The position numbers were made by a program, and so were the translations under genes. DNA of 64,000 bases, taken from assembly GCA_023898385.1 (NCBI GenBank), contig CP060220.1, forward strand, positions 3,162,001 through 3,226,000, given 5' to 3'. The DNA comes from Pseudobdellovibrionaceae bacterium. GTDB lineage: Bacteria; Bdellovibrionota; Bdellovibrionia; Bdellovibrionales; UBA1609. The notes under the pieces are model-generated. The model did not search any database. It saw only the letters and a program-made list of their open reading frames with translations, and was not told the DNA's origin. Shown one piece after another: positions 31,107 through 40,416 of this stretch. How positions within the stretch are numbered: position 1 is the stretch's first letter; each line of letters opens with the position of its first letter.

Positions 31107-32384
31107 TTATTTAAAGACTTTCACATCAATACTGTAGCTTCGAATGCGATCGTGCAAAGTGCTTTTGGCCATGCCTAGTTCTCGAGCCGTTTTGCGTTGA
31201 TTGCCATTGTTTTTTTCCAGGAGTTCTAAGATTAGATTTTTTTCCATCTCTTGAATCATGTTGAGCCCGTTGGGGCGAGGAAACCAGTCCATATTTGAAA
31301 TTGGCAAACCTTGATCGACAATCATAGGGATATGGTTGGGCTGAACGGCATGCCCATTAACGAGAGCCGCAGCTCTGGCCACCGCATTGCGAAGCTCTCG
31401 AATATTGCCGGGCCAAGAATAGGCTTTAAGTTCTTTAATTGTGGCCAGGTCAAATCGAACACGATATTTCTGCGCAAAAAAAGCCAAAAGTTCTTCAAAG
31501 TCCTCCATGCGTTCGGAAAGGGCTGGTGTGCGAATCTCCACCACGTGCAGTCGATAGAAGAGATCTTCTCGAAATTCTCCCGATTTAACTTTTTGTCGAA
31601 TGTTCTTATGGGTAGCGGCGATGATTCGAACATCTGTGGAGACGGATGTGTCAGATCCCACGGGTTTGATTTCATTGTTTTCAAGGGCTCGCAGCATTTT
31701 TGGCTGTAGATTTATTGGAAGGTCGCCTATTTCATCGAGAAATAGCGTTCCACCTCTTGCGGCGTTAAATGCGCCTTTGCGGTTGTCGGTGGCTCCCGTG
31801 AAGCTGCCCTTTGTGTGGCCAAACAGCTCACTTTCAACCAGCGACTCGCTGAGCGCACTGCAATTGATGTTAATAAGTGGGCCACTTGAGCGTTGAGAAA
31901 GTTTGTGAAGAGTTTGGGCAACCACCTCTTTGCCTGAACCAGATGGACCTGAAATAAGCACAGGTAAATGGGATTGTGCAATCGCTGGTAGGCGGTTCAG
32001 TTGAGCTTGCCATTTGGCATTTTTGCTTGAATTTAGGACTTTCAGCTCAAGATCACCCAGTCGTTGAGAGAACAAAATTTGTGTTTGCCCCATTCGAACC
32101 TGATCATGGTGGCGCAGACGGGCGTGTAATACTTGGGCTCCGTTAACATAAGTGCCGTTGCGACTGCCAAGGTCTTGAATAAAGAATTGTCCCTCTTTAT
32201 TTAGCACTCGCGCGTGCCTTCCTGAGGCAAAATCATCTTGGATCACCAGGGTATTGTCGGCACTTCGTCCGATGCTAGCAAATTGCCCAATTTCAACAGT
32301 GCGAACGGTTTTTTCAGAAACCAAGGTGAGGAATCCACGTTGGTTATATACTTCGGGCATCGATTCAATGGATTTTGTGGCCAC
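31107..32384 (-). CDS. FHA-domain sigma-54-dependent transcription activator
   Basis: 425 residues. An FHA domain (about 30-95: SIGRSADNTLVI, GRHARV, LGSRNGTYVNG) replaces the usual receiver domain, so activation probably depends on phosphothreonine binding. The AAA+ domain has Walker A GPSGSGKE (146-153), the sigma-54 contact loop GSFTGA within ELFGHTKGSFTGATDN, and GTLFLDEIGDLP as Walker B. A Fis-type HTH ends the protein (NQRKTARELGMAKSTLHDRI). rpoN is at 51080. A -24/-12-like sequence lies 54 bp upstream at 32438, pointing away from it. Confidence 0.95.
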   Translation of the reverse strand: MATKSIESMPEVYNQRGFLTLVSEKTVRTVEIGQFASIGRSADNTLVIQDDFASGRHARVLNKEGQFFIQDLGSRNGTYVNGAQVLHARLRHHDQVRMGQTQILFSQRLGDLELKVLNSSKNAKWQAQLNRLPAIAQSHLPVLISGPSGSGKEVVAQTLHKLSQRSSGPLININCSALSESLVESELFGHTKGSFTGATDNRKGAFNAARGGTLFLDEIGDLPINLQPKMLRALENNEIKPVGSDTSVSTDVRIIAATHKNIRQKVKSGEFREDLFYRLHVVEIRTPALSERMEDFEELLAFFAQKYRVRFDLATIKELKAYSWPGNIRELRNAVARAAALVNGHAVQPNHIPMIVDQGLPISNMDWFPRPNGLNMIQEMEKNLILELLEKNNGNQRKTARELGMAKSTLHDRIRSYSIDVKVFK

Positions 32385-32437
32385 GTTTTAACTCCTTGCT
32401 CTTAAAAGTCCCTCTACGTCACCGAAGGCAAATTCAA

Positions 32438-32452
32438 TGGCTGTGCCAATGC
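32438..32452 (+). promoter_or_regulatory. Candidate sigma-54 (-24/-12) promoter
   Basis: TGGCTGTGCCAATGC has GG and GC dinucleotides separated by exactly 10 bases, as sigma-54 requires. It matches the TGGC and TGC ends of the consensus. It would drive the engB-kdsB-pyrG-kdsD genes with a leader of about 165 nt. The middle of the -24 box is imperfect. Confidence 0.35.
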
Positions 32453-32628
32453 AAAATGCGTTAAAATGCATTTAGAAGCCGGTTTGCCGGTGGATTTGTT
32501 TTGTTTTCTGGATTTTTGGACCGACTCTTTGGACCGCGCAGAGTTTTTCATGGATTCCGATAAAAAAATGGGTTTGGCCCCAGTTCAAACGTGGTTGTCG
32601 CCGAAGATTTGTGCTAACTTACCGACCC

Positions 32629-33234
32629 ATGCGAATTCAATTTGTAAAAAGTGCAACAGAGCCAGAGCACTGGCCACAACCTGTGCGGCCGGAAGTGGCT
32701 TTGGCTGGCCGATCTAATGCGGGCAAGTCCTCCTTTCTCAATGCTCTTGCCGGCAGTAAAGTGGCAAAAGTGAGCGGCACGCCCGGTAAGACTCGTTTGC
32801 TTAATTTTTTTGATGCCGGAGAGTTTTACCGGTTTGTGGACATGCCGGGATACGGCTACGCGGCCCGGTCAGGTGGCGAGCGCCACAATTGGCAGCCAAT
32901 GATCGAACGGTTTTTAACAGAGCGTGATGTGTTGGTGGGATTATTGTTGATTATGGATATACGACGGGAGTGGTCTGAGGATGAAAGTCTTTTGAAAAAT
33001 TGGACAGATCGACAAAACGTGCCCTTAGCTTTGGTTTTGACAAAAAGTGACAAGCTGTCACGGGGAGCGGCCTTCAGCCGAAAAAGAAAATTGCAAAAAG
33101 ACTCTGGGGTCAACAATGTGTTTATTGTTTCTTCATTAAAAAGAGATGGCCTTAAAGATGTGGAGCAATTTGTTTTTGAATCTTGGATTCGTTCCGTCGA
33201 TGAGTTCGATGCCGAGGAGGAGTTGGAAAGATGA
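32629..33234 (+). CDS. engB: Ribosome biogenesis GTPase YsxC/EngB
   Basis: An essential-type GTPase for assembly of the large ribosomal subunit. From the ATG at 32629 (MRIQFVKSATE) it is 201 residues, the usual size. G1 is GRSNAGKSS, G2 lies in SGTPGKTR, G3 is DMPGYGYA and G4 is TKSD. A GTG six codons earlier is possible, but neither start has a strong ribosome site. Its stop overlaps the kdsB start (ATGA), opening a tight operon with kdsB, pyrG and kdsD. Confidence 0.95.
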   Translation: MRIQFVKSATEPEHWPQPVRPEVALAGRSNAGKSSFLNALAGSKVAKVSGTPGKTRLLNFFDAGEFYRFVDMPGYGYAARSGGERHNWQPMIERFLTERDVLVGLLLIMDIRREWSEDESLLKNWTDRQNVPLALVLTKSDKLSRGAAFSRKRKLQKDSGVNNVFIVSSLKRDGLKDVEQFVFESWIRSVDEFDAEEELER

Positions 33235-33974
33235 GAATCGTCGGTGTCATTCCTGCTCGCTATGGGGCCACACGATTTCCGGGCAAACCATTAGTGAAAA
33301 TCGCAGAAAAACCCTTATTGCAATGGGTAATTGAAGGGGCCAGGCAAAGTAAAAAGTTAGATGAAGTGATTGTAGCGACGGACCATTCAGAAATTCAAGA
33401 GTTGTGTCGTGGATTATCGTGTGAAGTGGTCATGACAGATCCCGATCTTCCATCAGGCAGTGATCGAGTGTGGGCCACAGTGAAAGACGCTTCCTGTGAC
33501 GTGGTCGTCAACATTCAAGGCGATGAACCTCTTATATCGGGTGATTGGATAGACCAATTAGTGACGCCGTTTGAAAATGACCCCGCCCTTGCCATGGCCA
33601 CTCTGGGCCGTCCCTTGAAGCCAGGTGATCTTGAGTCTTCAACCACAGCAAAAATTGTGATCAACAAGAAGGGAGAAGCCATATACTTTAGTCGCTTCCC
33701 CATACCCTACTCTCGAAATGATGCAGAGCATTTTCCAGAGGGCTGCTTAAAACACATAGGGATGTACGCATTTTCAAAAAGTTTTTTAAAAGAATTCTGT
33801 GGGCAACCTCCCACGGTCATCGAGCAGGCGGAGGGCCTCGAACAGTTGAGAGCCCTTTATCTTGGGGCTCGCATTCATGTGGTGCCTGTTAACTACGAAT
33901 CTTGGGGAGTTGACACACCCGAAGATGTGAAGAAAATTGAGTCCATTCTAAAAGGGGCGTCCTATGGCAGTTAG
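33231..33974 (+). CDS. kdsB: CMP-KDO synthetase
   Basis: Activates KDO with CTP for lipid A core synthesis in the cytoplasm. 247 residues. Typical motifs are IPARYGATRFPGKPL at the N terminus (CTP binding), VATDHSEI, the segment VNIQGDEPLI, and HIGMYAFSK. It overlaps engB by 4 bp and pyrG by 11 bp. CTP, its co-substrate, is made by the next gene, and KDO precursor synthesis follows with kdsD, so the operon is metabolically coherent. Confidence 0.96.
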   Translation: MRIVGVIPARYGATRFPGKPLVKIAEKPLLQWVIEGARQSKKLDEVIVATDHSEIQELCRGLSCEVVMTDPDLPSGSDRVWATVKDASCDVVVNIQGDEPLISGDWIDQLVTPFENDPALAMATLGRPLKPGDLESSTTAKIVINKKGEAIYFSRFPIPYSRNDAEHFPEGCLKHIGMYAFSKSFLKEFCGQPPTVIEQAEGLEQLRALYLGARIHVVPVNYESWGVDTPEDVKKIESILKGASYGS

Positions 33975-35751
33975 AACATCTAAAAAGAAAAAAGCAAAGT
34001 CGGTGAAAAAACGTTCCACAGCCAAGCGGAGCCCACTTAAAACCACAAAAATGCCCTTAGTACAAAAGTACATTTTTGTAACCGGTGGAGTTGTTTCTTC
34101 TATCGGCAAGGGGTTGACTGCTGCCAGCTTGGGAACACTTCTTGAATCTCGTGGTTTGAAAGTGACATTGATGAAGTGTGATCCCTATATCAACGTAGAT
34201 CCGGGGACCATGTCGCCCTTGCAACATGGCGAAGTTTATGTGACTGAAGATGGGGCAGAGACTGACTTGGATTTGGGTCATTATGAGCGTTTCACCCATG
34301 TTTCTGTGAACAGAAGCAATAGTGTGACCGCCGGTCAAATTTATGAAAGCGTCATCGCAAAAGAGCGTCGAGGCGATTACCTAGGGGGCACGGTTCAGGT
34401 GATTCCCCATATTACAGACGAAATTAAATCCCGCATTCATGAGGCGGCTCAAGGTTCTGAGATCATCATTGTTGAAATCGGTGGTACCGTAGGGGATATC
34501 GAAGGCCTCGCTTTTTATGAAGCCATTCGGCAGATGCGGGTGGATGTGGGTGATGAAAACTGCATTTATGTACACGTGACTTACGTGCCCTATATATCGG
34601 CAGCGGGTGAGCTTAAAAGTAAACCTACTCAGCACTCGGTGAAAGAATTGCGTGAAATCGGTATTCAGCCGGACTTCTTAATTTGCCGTTCAGAAAAATC
34701 CATTGATCAAGAGTTGAAATCAAAAATTGGTTTATTTTGTAGTGTCAGACCCGAAAATGTAATTGCGGCTTCGGACTCAAGCACCATTTACGAAGTTCCC
34801 TTGGTCTTACATAAAGAACATTTTGATGAAAAAGTGGTGAATAGACTGGGGTTGGCCACACCAGAGCCGAAACTTGATGGTTGGCGTGAAATGGTGAAAA
34901 CCTTAAAGAATCCTGAAAAGGAAACAACCATCGGTATTGTTGGAAAATACGTAAACCTAAAAGAGAGTTATAAGTCTCTCCACGAAGCCATCGTGCATGG
35001 TGGGATTGCCAATAGCACCCGTGTGAACGTGGTGTATATTGATTCAGAACCGCTGAATGCTAGTAATATTCACGAAGCGCTTGCTGGCGTGGGTGGTGTT
35101 TTAGTTCCCGGCGGTTTTGGCGAGCGGGGTGCAGAAGGTAAAATAGCAGCCATCCAATATGCGCGCGAAAATGCCATACCATTTTTTGGAATTTGTTTTG
35201 GAATGCAACTTGCGACCATCGAGTTTGCACGGAATGTCTGTGGAATAGAAAACGCCACCAGCCGAGAATTTGATACACCGGGAAAAGGTGTGAGAAATCT
35301 AGTTATTGATTTTATGGCTGATCAAAGAGATTTAAAAAATAAAGGTGGCACGATGCGACTGGGTGCTTATCCATGCAGTCTGCAAAAAGGCACTCGTGCC
35401 TATGAAGTGTACGGCCAATCGTTGATCCACGAGCGGCATCGTCATCGTTATGAATTTAACAACAAGTACAGACCGCTATTTAAAAAGAACGGAATGAATC
35501 TTTCAGGAATTTGTGAAGACAGAGATTTGGTAGAGATCGTTGAAATCAGTGAGCACCCATGGTTCGTTGGAGTGCAATTTCATCCTGAGTTTCGTTCGCG
35601 CCCCATGGGGCCACACCCTCTGTTTACGAGTTTTGTAGAAGCCGCATCGAAGTATTTAAGGCCACAACGTCGCTCGGAAAAAGCGGCTTCAGAACGCAAA
35701 ACGCCTCGGAAGACTCGCCGGTCATCGGCATCTGTGCAGGTGGGGAGCTAG
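33964..35751 (+). CDS. pyrG: CTP synthase with basic N- and C-terminal tails
   Basis: Makes CTP from UTP, ATP and glutamine. The 595-residue protein has an amidoligase domain starting at about residue 35 (FVTGGVVSSIGKGL) and a class I glutamine amidotransferase domain. The latter has PGGFGERG, the nucleophile in FFGICFGMQLA, and the His-Glu pair in GVQFHPEF. Compared with typical family members it carries about 30 extra N-terminal residues rich in Lys/Ser/Thr and a C-terminal tail rich in Arg/Lys/Ser. The ATG at 33964 has AAAGGGG upstream, and the internal ATG at the conserved start has none, so the extension is probably translated. Confidence 0.96.
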   Translation: MAVRTSKKKKAKSVKKRSTAKRSPLKTTKMPLVQKYIFVTGGVVSSIGKGLTAASLGTLLESRGLKVTLMKCDPYINVDPGTMSPLQHGEVYVTEDGAETDLDLGHYERFTHVSVNRSNSVTAGQIYESVIAKERRGDYLGGTVQVIPHITDEIKSRIHEAAQGSEIIIVEIGGTVGDIEGLAFYEAIRQMRVDVGDENCIYVHVTYVPYISAAGELKSKPTQHSVKELREIGIQPDFLICRSEKSIDQELKSKIGLFCSVRPENVIAASDSSTIYEVPLVLHKEHFDEKVVNRLGLATPEPKLDGWREMVKTLKNPEKETTIGIVGKYVNLKESYKSLHEAIVHGGIANSTRVNVVYIDSEPLNASNIHEALAGVGGVLVPGGFGERGAEGKIAAIQYARENAIPFFGICFGMQLATIEFARNVCGIENATSREFDTPGKGVRNLVIDFMADQRDLKNKGGTMRLGAYPCSLQKGTRAYEVYGQSLIHERHRHRYEFNNKYRPLFKKNGMNLSGICEDRDLVEIVEISEHPWFVGVQFHPEFRSRPMGPHPLFTSFVEAASKYLRPQRRSEKAASERKTPRKTRRSSASVQVGS

Positions 35752-35756
35752 AGAAC

Positions 35757-36740
35757 ATGGCGAGAGAAGATATTGAAGAGGGGCGACGAGTTCTGCGAGT
35801 GGAGGCCGAAGCTATCTTGGCGGTGGTTGAGCGTTTGGATGACCAGTTTGCTCAAGCCGTGGAAAAGGTCTCTGGTTGCACCGGCAAAGTGATTGTTACC
35901 GGCATTGGTAAATCAGGGCAGATTGCTAGAAAGATTGCCAGTACAATGAGTTCTACCGGCACACCGGCTTTGTTTGTTCATCCCGCTGAAAGCTCCCACG
36001 GTGATTTGGGTGTGATTGCCAAAGATGATTTGGTGATCGCCATCAGTTATGGAGGTGAATCTGAAGAAATGGCTGCCATTTTCAACTATGTGGGGCGAAA
36101 AGGAATTTCACTGATCGCCATGACAGGCCGGCCAGAGAGTTCTCTGGGGCGCGCCGCCCAATTGGTTTTAGATATTTCAGTAAAGGAAGAAGCCTGCCCG
36201 CTTAAGCTTGCACCCACATCCAGTTCCACGGTGTCGTTGGCATTGGGCGACGCCTTGGCTATGGCTGTATTAAAACGCCGAGGGTTTAAGGAAGCTGACT
36301 TTGCAGAATTTCATCCGCGTGGGAGCCTGGGGCGAAAATTGCTGACCAGAGTCTGTGATGTTATGCACACAGGAGAGTCAGTGCCTCTTGTTCTTGAAGA
36401 TGTAGATATGGTTCAAGTTATTGGCCAGATGACATCCAAAGACGTGCGGGGAGTGGCAGGAGTAGTAGATTCTAGTGATAAACTGATTGGTATTATTACC
36501 GACGGAGATATTCGTCGGCGTTTGGAAAAAAACAACAAACCCATCACGGAGCAGGCCAAAGATCTCATGTCGTGGGCGCCAAAGACCATTGACGCCAATG
36601 AGCTGGCAGTAAAGGCCTTGTTTATGATGGAGCAGTTTCAGATTCAAACTCTGTTCGTCACAGACCGGTCAGCGAACAACCCCTCAAAACCCGTGGGCCT
36701 CATTCATTTACAAGACCTTATTAGGGCAAGAATCAGTTAA
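35757..36740 (+). CDS. kdsD: Arabinose-5-phosphate isomerase
   Basis: Produces arabinose 5-phosphate, the KDO precursor, from ribulose 5-phosphate. The 327-residue protein has an N-terminal SIS domain (about 30-180) with GIGKSGQIARKIASTMSSTG, the ESSHGDLG segment and the AISYGGESEE phosphate loop. Two CBS domains (about 200-325) follow. This is the KpsF/GutQ/KdsD arrangement. It lies 5 bp after pyrG and closes the engB-kdsB-pyrG-kdsD operon. Confidence 0.95.
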   Translation: MAREDIEEGRRVLRVEAEAILAVVERLDDQFAQAVEKVSGCTGKVIVTGIGKSGQIARKIASTMSSTGTPALFVHPAESSHGDLGVIAKDDLVIAISYGGESEEMAAIFNYVGRKGISLIAMTGRPESSLGRAAQLVLDISVKEEACPLKLAPTSSSTVSLALGDALAMAVLKRRGFKEADFAEFHPRGSLGRKLLTRVCDVMHTGESVPLVLEDVDMVQVIGQMTSKDVRGVAGVVDSSDKLIGIITDGDIRRRLEKNNKPITEQAKDLMSWAPKTIDANELAVKALFMMEQFQIQTLFVTDRSANNPSKPVGLIHLQDLIRARIS

Positions 36741-36829
36741 CTGGCCTTTAGGTGAGGCTGCGTGGTCGGGAATAGCTATTTTTTGGTCAAAGCATTAGGC
36801 TAGAAGGTACCTTTTATTAGGAGACTTTC

Positions 36830-37558
36830 ATGCAAAATCTATTGCTTGCTTTGTTGCTACTTGTATCACTGCCGACATTTGCTGAGACCATTGAATTTTC
36901 AGAAGATGAGTTAGCCACTGAAACCGTTCTCCCGGTTTTTGATAAAACTCAAGTGGTTAAGAATCGAACCATATCAGTAAGTAAAAGATTTGAATTGGGT
37001 GCCGGCGCCGGTGTGAATATGACAGAGGCCCTCTATAACAATTTGATTCTAAATATTAGTGGGGCCTATCACTTTGATGAAATCCACGGGATTAATGTGA
37101 ACGCCACATTAACCGGGTCAGGACTCTCTGCCATGGGAGAAAACTTAGCGCAGGGTATTGGGATGCAAGCTTCAGGACGAAAACTCGATGCGAGTCGGGC
37201 ACCCTCAGTTAAGTATCTTGTATTAGGAAACTACCAATTGACGGCCTACTACGGAAAAATCAGCGTATCTAAGCAAACCACAATGAATCTTTCCCTTTAC
37301 GGGTTAGCGGGTATGGGTCTAGTGGGTTTTGATGATTCCACAAATCTGGCCATGAGTTTTGGCTTCGGTCAGAAAGTCTATTTCACCAAGGAATTGGCCC
37401 TACGTCTAGATATGCGCCTCATTACCTATCAGGGTCCTGATGTAACAACAACGACGGACAATCTAGAACCAGGGGGCCCAAAACTAACTTCAGATGACCT
37501 GAGCTCCACAAACTTCTTCCACACCCACCTCACTCTAGGTCTAGTCTATCTCCTATAA
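36830..37558 (+). CDS. Outer-membrane beta-barrel protein of the Glt-like cluster
   Basis: 242 residues with a signal peptide ending in TFAE and a ribosome site AGGAGACTTTC. The mature protein shows alternating beta-strand patterns and ends in a hydrophobic strand closing with VYLL. It resembles the outer-membrane barrel family found in Myxococcus gliding clusters and their relatives. The next gene encodes a second protein of the same kind. This gene is preceded by its own non-coding gap, so the cluster promoter probably lies at 36741-36829. Function is inferred from neighbours. Confidence 0.75.
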   Translation: MQNLLLALLLLVSLPTFAETIEFSEDELATETVLPVFDKTQVVKNRTISVSKRFELGAGAGVNMTEALYNNLILNISGAYHFDEIHGINVNATLTGSGLSAMGENLAQGIGMQASGRKLDASRAPSVKYLVLGNYQLTAYYGKISVSKQTTMNLSLYGLAGMGLVGFDDSTNLAMSFGFGQKVYFTKELALRLDMRLITYQGPDVTTTTDNLEPGGPKLTSDDLSSTNFFHTHLTLGLVYLL

Positions 37559-37593
37559 CCCATCCCCTCCCAGCAAGAATCCAGAAGACGAAG

Positions 37594-37873
37594 CCAAATC
37601 CAAAAAAGCCCAAACCAGGGCCCGGGTTCCATCTGCCGCTCACGGTGTGCATGGCGCATTGATTTGATGCAGAGGCAACCAGGGTTGCCGAACAACAAAT
37701 CAATGGACTTGGGTTCGGGCTCTGATGCGTCCGTGCCAATTGCACGGCGCACCAGGGGGCGAACCTTCATTACATGGGTTGCGGCACGAAGTGACGCAAT
37801 CCGAAGACGACATGCGGCCACAAGTGACAGGCAGATGGAACCCGGGCCCTGGTTTGGGCTTTTTTGGATTTGG
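37594..37873. repeat. Giant hairpin element, copy 2 (different 44-bp arms, shared core)
   Basis: Perfect 44-bp inverted arms at 37594-37637 and 37830-37873 are unrelated in sequence to the arms of copies 1 and 3. The 192-bp centre contains the 46-nt conserved core at 37776-37821, identical to copy 1, and an 11-nt piece of the other core half at 37646-37656. Between these is an insert of about 119 bp. It can form two more hairpins: ATTGATTTG with CAAATCAAT, and a GGTTCG...CGAACC stem closing on CCGTGC/GCACGG. The arms carry T6 and A6 tracts, so the outer stem could also act as a terminator for the barrel gene ending at 37558. Confidence 0.9.
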
Positions 37874-37996
37874 TTGGCGTATGGCCTTTCGGCTAATTCT
37901 ATAATGCTGGTCCAGATTCTTCTGCAATCAATTAGAAAATATCAACCATTTTGATATCTTAATAAGGTAGCAGCGAGTTTAATTGGAGTGCATCAG

Positions 37997-38812
37997 GTGA
38001 CTACAGCAACGGCAAAATTCGTATTTCTAGCTGTCATTCTTGGAGCTATGAGTGGTGGTATATGTTCAAAGCCATCCTATGCTCAGGAACCAGCAGATGA
38101 AGTGGAATCTCTCTACGATCGTTTTGAAGATAAAGAAGAAAAAGAATCGCAATCCCGTCAAGAAGCTAAAAAATCACAAAAAACCATAAAACCATCACAT
38201 ATTTCTGATTTGGCTCAGCTCTCACCATTTGAAGATATAGCTGTGATCCAACGTCGATTCTTACCAAAAACCAATCGCTTTGAAGCGTCTCTTGTGGGAA
38301 CCATTGCAACGAACAATGCTTTTTTCAATACGAATGGTGCTGCCTTAAAAGCGGCCTACTTCTTTAAAGAAAAGTACGGTTTAGAGTTCACCTACATGTT
38401 TATTAATAGCCAAGAAAGAACCATCACAGAAAACCTGCTAAATGTGCAACAGATTCAAACCTCAAGCTTTGTTGAGCCCAAAAACTATATGGGGTTGTCA
38501 TTTAAATGGTCTCCCATATACGGAAAAGTGGCCTGGCTCGATAACCGCATTGTGCCCTTTGACATTTACTTTACGCCGGGGTTTGGCATGACAAAAACGG
38601 CGCTCGGAAAATCCGAAATGACCGCAAGTCTAGGGTTTGGCCAGAATTTCGGCTTATCAAAGAACTGGGCGATTCGGTGGGATTTCAATTGGAACTTCTA
38701 CCAAGCCACAGTTATCAACCAGACTACAAGCCTAGAAGAAAACAAATTTCACAGTGATCTATTTTTATCACTCGGAGCGAGTTGGTACTTTCCGGAGGCG
38801 GACTACCGATGA
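37997..38812 (+). CDS. Outer-membrane beta-barrel protein of the Glt-like cluster
   Basis: About 271 residues. The GTG at 37997 has GGAG seven bases upstream, and an in-frame GTG at 37988 is the alternative. A signal peptide ends near SYAQ. A charged Glu/Lys-rich linker (about 35-75) precedes a beta-barrel region of about 190 residues with aromatic-rich strands (YGLEFTYMFINSQ, then WAIRWDFNWNFYQ). The last strand ends LGASWYFPEADYR. The gene overlaps the downstream TPR gene (ATGA), and the stretch between it and the previous barrel gene is occupied by hairpin copy 2. Confidence 0.8.
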   Translation: MTTATAKFVFLAVILGAMSGGICSKPSYAQEPADEVESLYDRFEDKEEKESQSRQEAKKSQKTIKPSHISDLAQLSPFEDIAVIQRRFLPKTNRFEASLVGTIATNNAFFNTNGAALKAAYFFKEKYGLEFTYMFINSQERTITENLLNVQQIQTSSFVEPKNYMGLSFKWSPIYGKVAWLDNRIVPFDIYFTPGFGMTKTALGKSEMTASLGFGQNFGLSKNWAIRWDFNWNFYQATVINQTTSLEENKFHSDLFLSLGASWYFPEADYR

Positions 38813-40416
38813 AGAAGATTATACTCTTAGCTCTTGCCCTTATAGTTCCATTTGTCGCGCCAGCCAGTCCACCATTGGTATCACAGGCCCCGCAAATGGC
38901 AACGCCCCTATTGGTTGCCCAAGCGGCAAAACAACGTCGTAGCAAGAGCACTCGCAGTTCAGGCAGCGAGCTTGGCGAGGCTCTAAAGCTCGCCAGAGAA
39001 GGGAATTACCCGAAAGCCTCAGAGATGCTTTTTCGCCTCAGCCTTGATCCAAAATACAGATCAAAACGAACGCGCATCAAATATATTCTTGGTTTAATGC
39101 TCTATCATATGAAACTTTACCAAGTTTCTGCGTTTCAATTTATTAGTGTTATCCGTGAGGGGAACACAAAGTTTTTAAAAGAATCCCTAGAAAAACTCTC
39201 TCTCGCTGCGGATGCCTTGGGTGACGACACACTATTGAACTATGCTATCTCTCGAGCCAAGGCCGAGTCATTTCCTCGGGTTCACAGAGATATGCTATTT
39301 TATCGAATTGGTGAGTTTCAGGTTCGTCAGCAGCTATTTAAAGACGCAGCCCGCAGTTTTGATCTGGTAAAACCATCAAGCCCGTTTTACAGCCGAGCCA
39401 AGTATCAACAGGGATTTGCCTATGCCAAATCAAATGAGATCAAAGATGCCTTGAAGGCCTTTGAAGAATTGATGGATTCACGCATCGGACACCCGGTCAC
39501 CGATCCGGCAAGGGTATCAGGTATGATGGGTAAGGCCCGAGTTCTCTATCAAATGAAAGATTGGGAAGCTGCCGTTGAAGCCTATCGAAGTATCCCTCGA
39601 GACACAGACGCTTGGCATGACACGATTTTTGAAAGCAGTTGGGCCATGTTGCGTTCGGGTCGATTTAGATCAGCATTGAGTAACTTTCAGTCTTTACACT
39701 CGCCCTACTATGAAGACACATACTTGCCCGAGTCATTGCTCCTGCGGGGCATAGTTTATCTTTATATTTGTCAATACGACGAAATGGACAAAGTTTTAAA
39801 TATGTTTGATCGAATTTATGATCCTGTTTATCAAGATGTGAGTCGTTATCTAGATCAGGTAAAAAATTCGACGACCTACCTTAAAGATATGGTTAAAGCC
39901 CTCAAGGCAGCCAAAGAAAAAGGTTTCGAGCCCGCCAGTGCCAATTTACCCATTCCATACATTGTCGCGCGACGAGTGGCGAAAGAGGGCGATTTTCAAA
40001 GATCCTACGACTACATCAAGCAGCTCTTAACTGAAAGCCGACGCATGCGAGCTCAACCCGCCAGCTGGCGACAATCCGGAATTGGCAAATATGCGGAAAG
40101 AGTTCTTAAGCGAAGAATTGTAAAGGCGCGTACCCGTGCCGGGCGGCAGGTGCGAAGCCATATGGTTGAGATTCGACAAGAGCTTATTGATCTTATTGAA
40201 CAAAAAGAACTTATCTACTTAGAGATGGTGAATGGTCGAAAGCAACAACTAGAGCAAAAAGTGGCCGGCAAAGACTTGCCCAGCGTACAAGTGGATGAAG
40301 ACAACGAGAGAGATTATTACATTCAAAATGGATATGAGTATTGGCCATTTAAAGGCGAATATTGGTTAGATGAACTAGGTAACTATCACTATGTTGGAAC
40401 GAGAAGTTGTCAGTAA
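38809..40416 (+). CDS. Secreted TPR-repeat protein of the Glt-like cluster
   Basis: 535 residues from the ATG at 38809, which overlaps the preceding stop and follows GGAGG. The signal peptide core is MKKIILLALALIVPF. A basic Ser/Arg segment precedes helical TPR-like repeats covering about 45-400 (GEALKLAREGNYPKASEML, AFEELMDSR, AAVEAYRSIP). The C-terminal 150 residues are Arg/Glu-rich helices, ending with a YWPFKGEYWLDELGNY motif. It is probably a periplasmic scaffold of the motor complex. I cannot match it to a specific Glt subunit. Confidence 0.8.
   Translation: MKKIILLALALIVPFVAPASPPLVSQAPQMATPLLVAQAAKQRRSKSTRSSGSELGEALKLAREGNYPKASEMLFRLSLDPKYRSKRTRIKYILGLMLYHMKLYQVSAFQFISVIREGNTKFLKESLEKLSLAADALGDDTLLNYAISRAKAESFPRVHRDMLFYRIGEFQVRQQLFKDAARSFDLVKPSSPFYSRAKYQQGFAYAKSNEIKDALKAFEELMDSRIGHPVTDPARVSGMMGKARVLYQMKDWEAAVEAYRSIPRDTDAWHDTIFESSWAMLRSGRFRSALSNFQSLHSPYYEDTYLPESLLLRGIVYLYICQYDEMDKVLNMFDRIYDPVYQDVSRYLDQVKNSTTYLKDMVKALKAAKEKGFEPASANLPIPYIVARRVAKEGDFQRSYDYIKQLLTESRRMRAQPASWRQSGIGKYAERVLKRRIVKARTRAGRQVRSHMVEIRQELIDLIEQKELIYLEMVNGRKQQLEQKVAGKDLPSVQVDEDNERDYYIQNGYEYWPFKGEYWLDELGNYHYVGTRSCQ

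Noticed and set aside
37546..37954. Small ORFs in and around hairpin copy 2
   Set aside because: They are translations of the repeat core; the same peptide-like string appears at copies 1 and 3 because the DNA repeats, not because of protein conservation.
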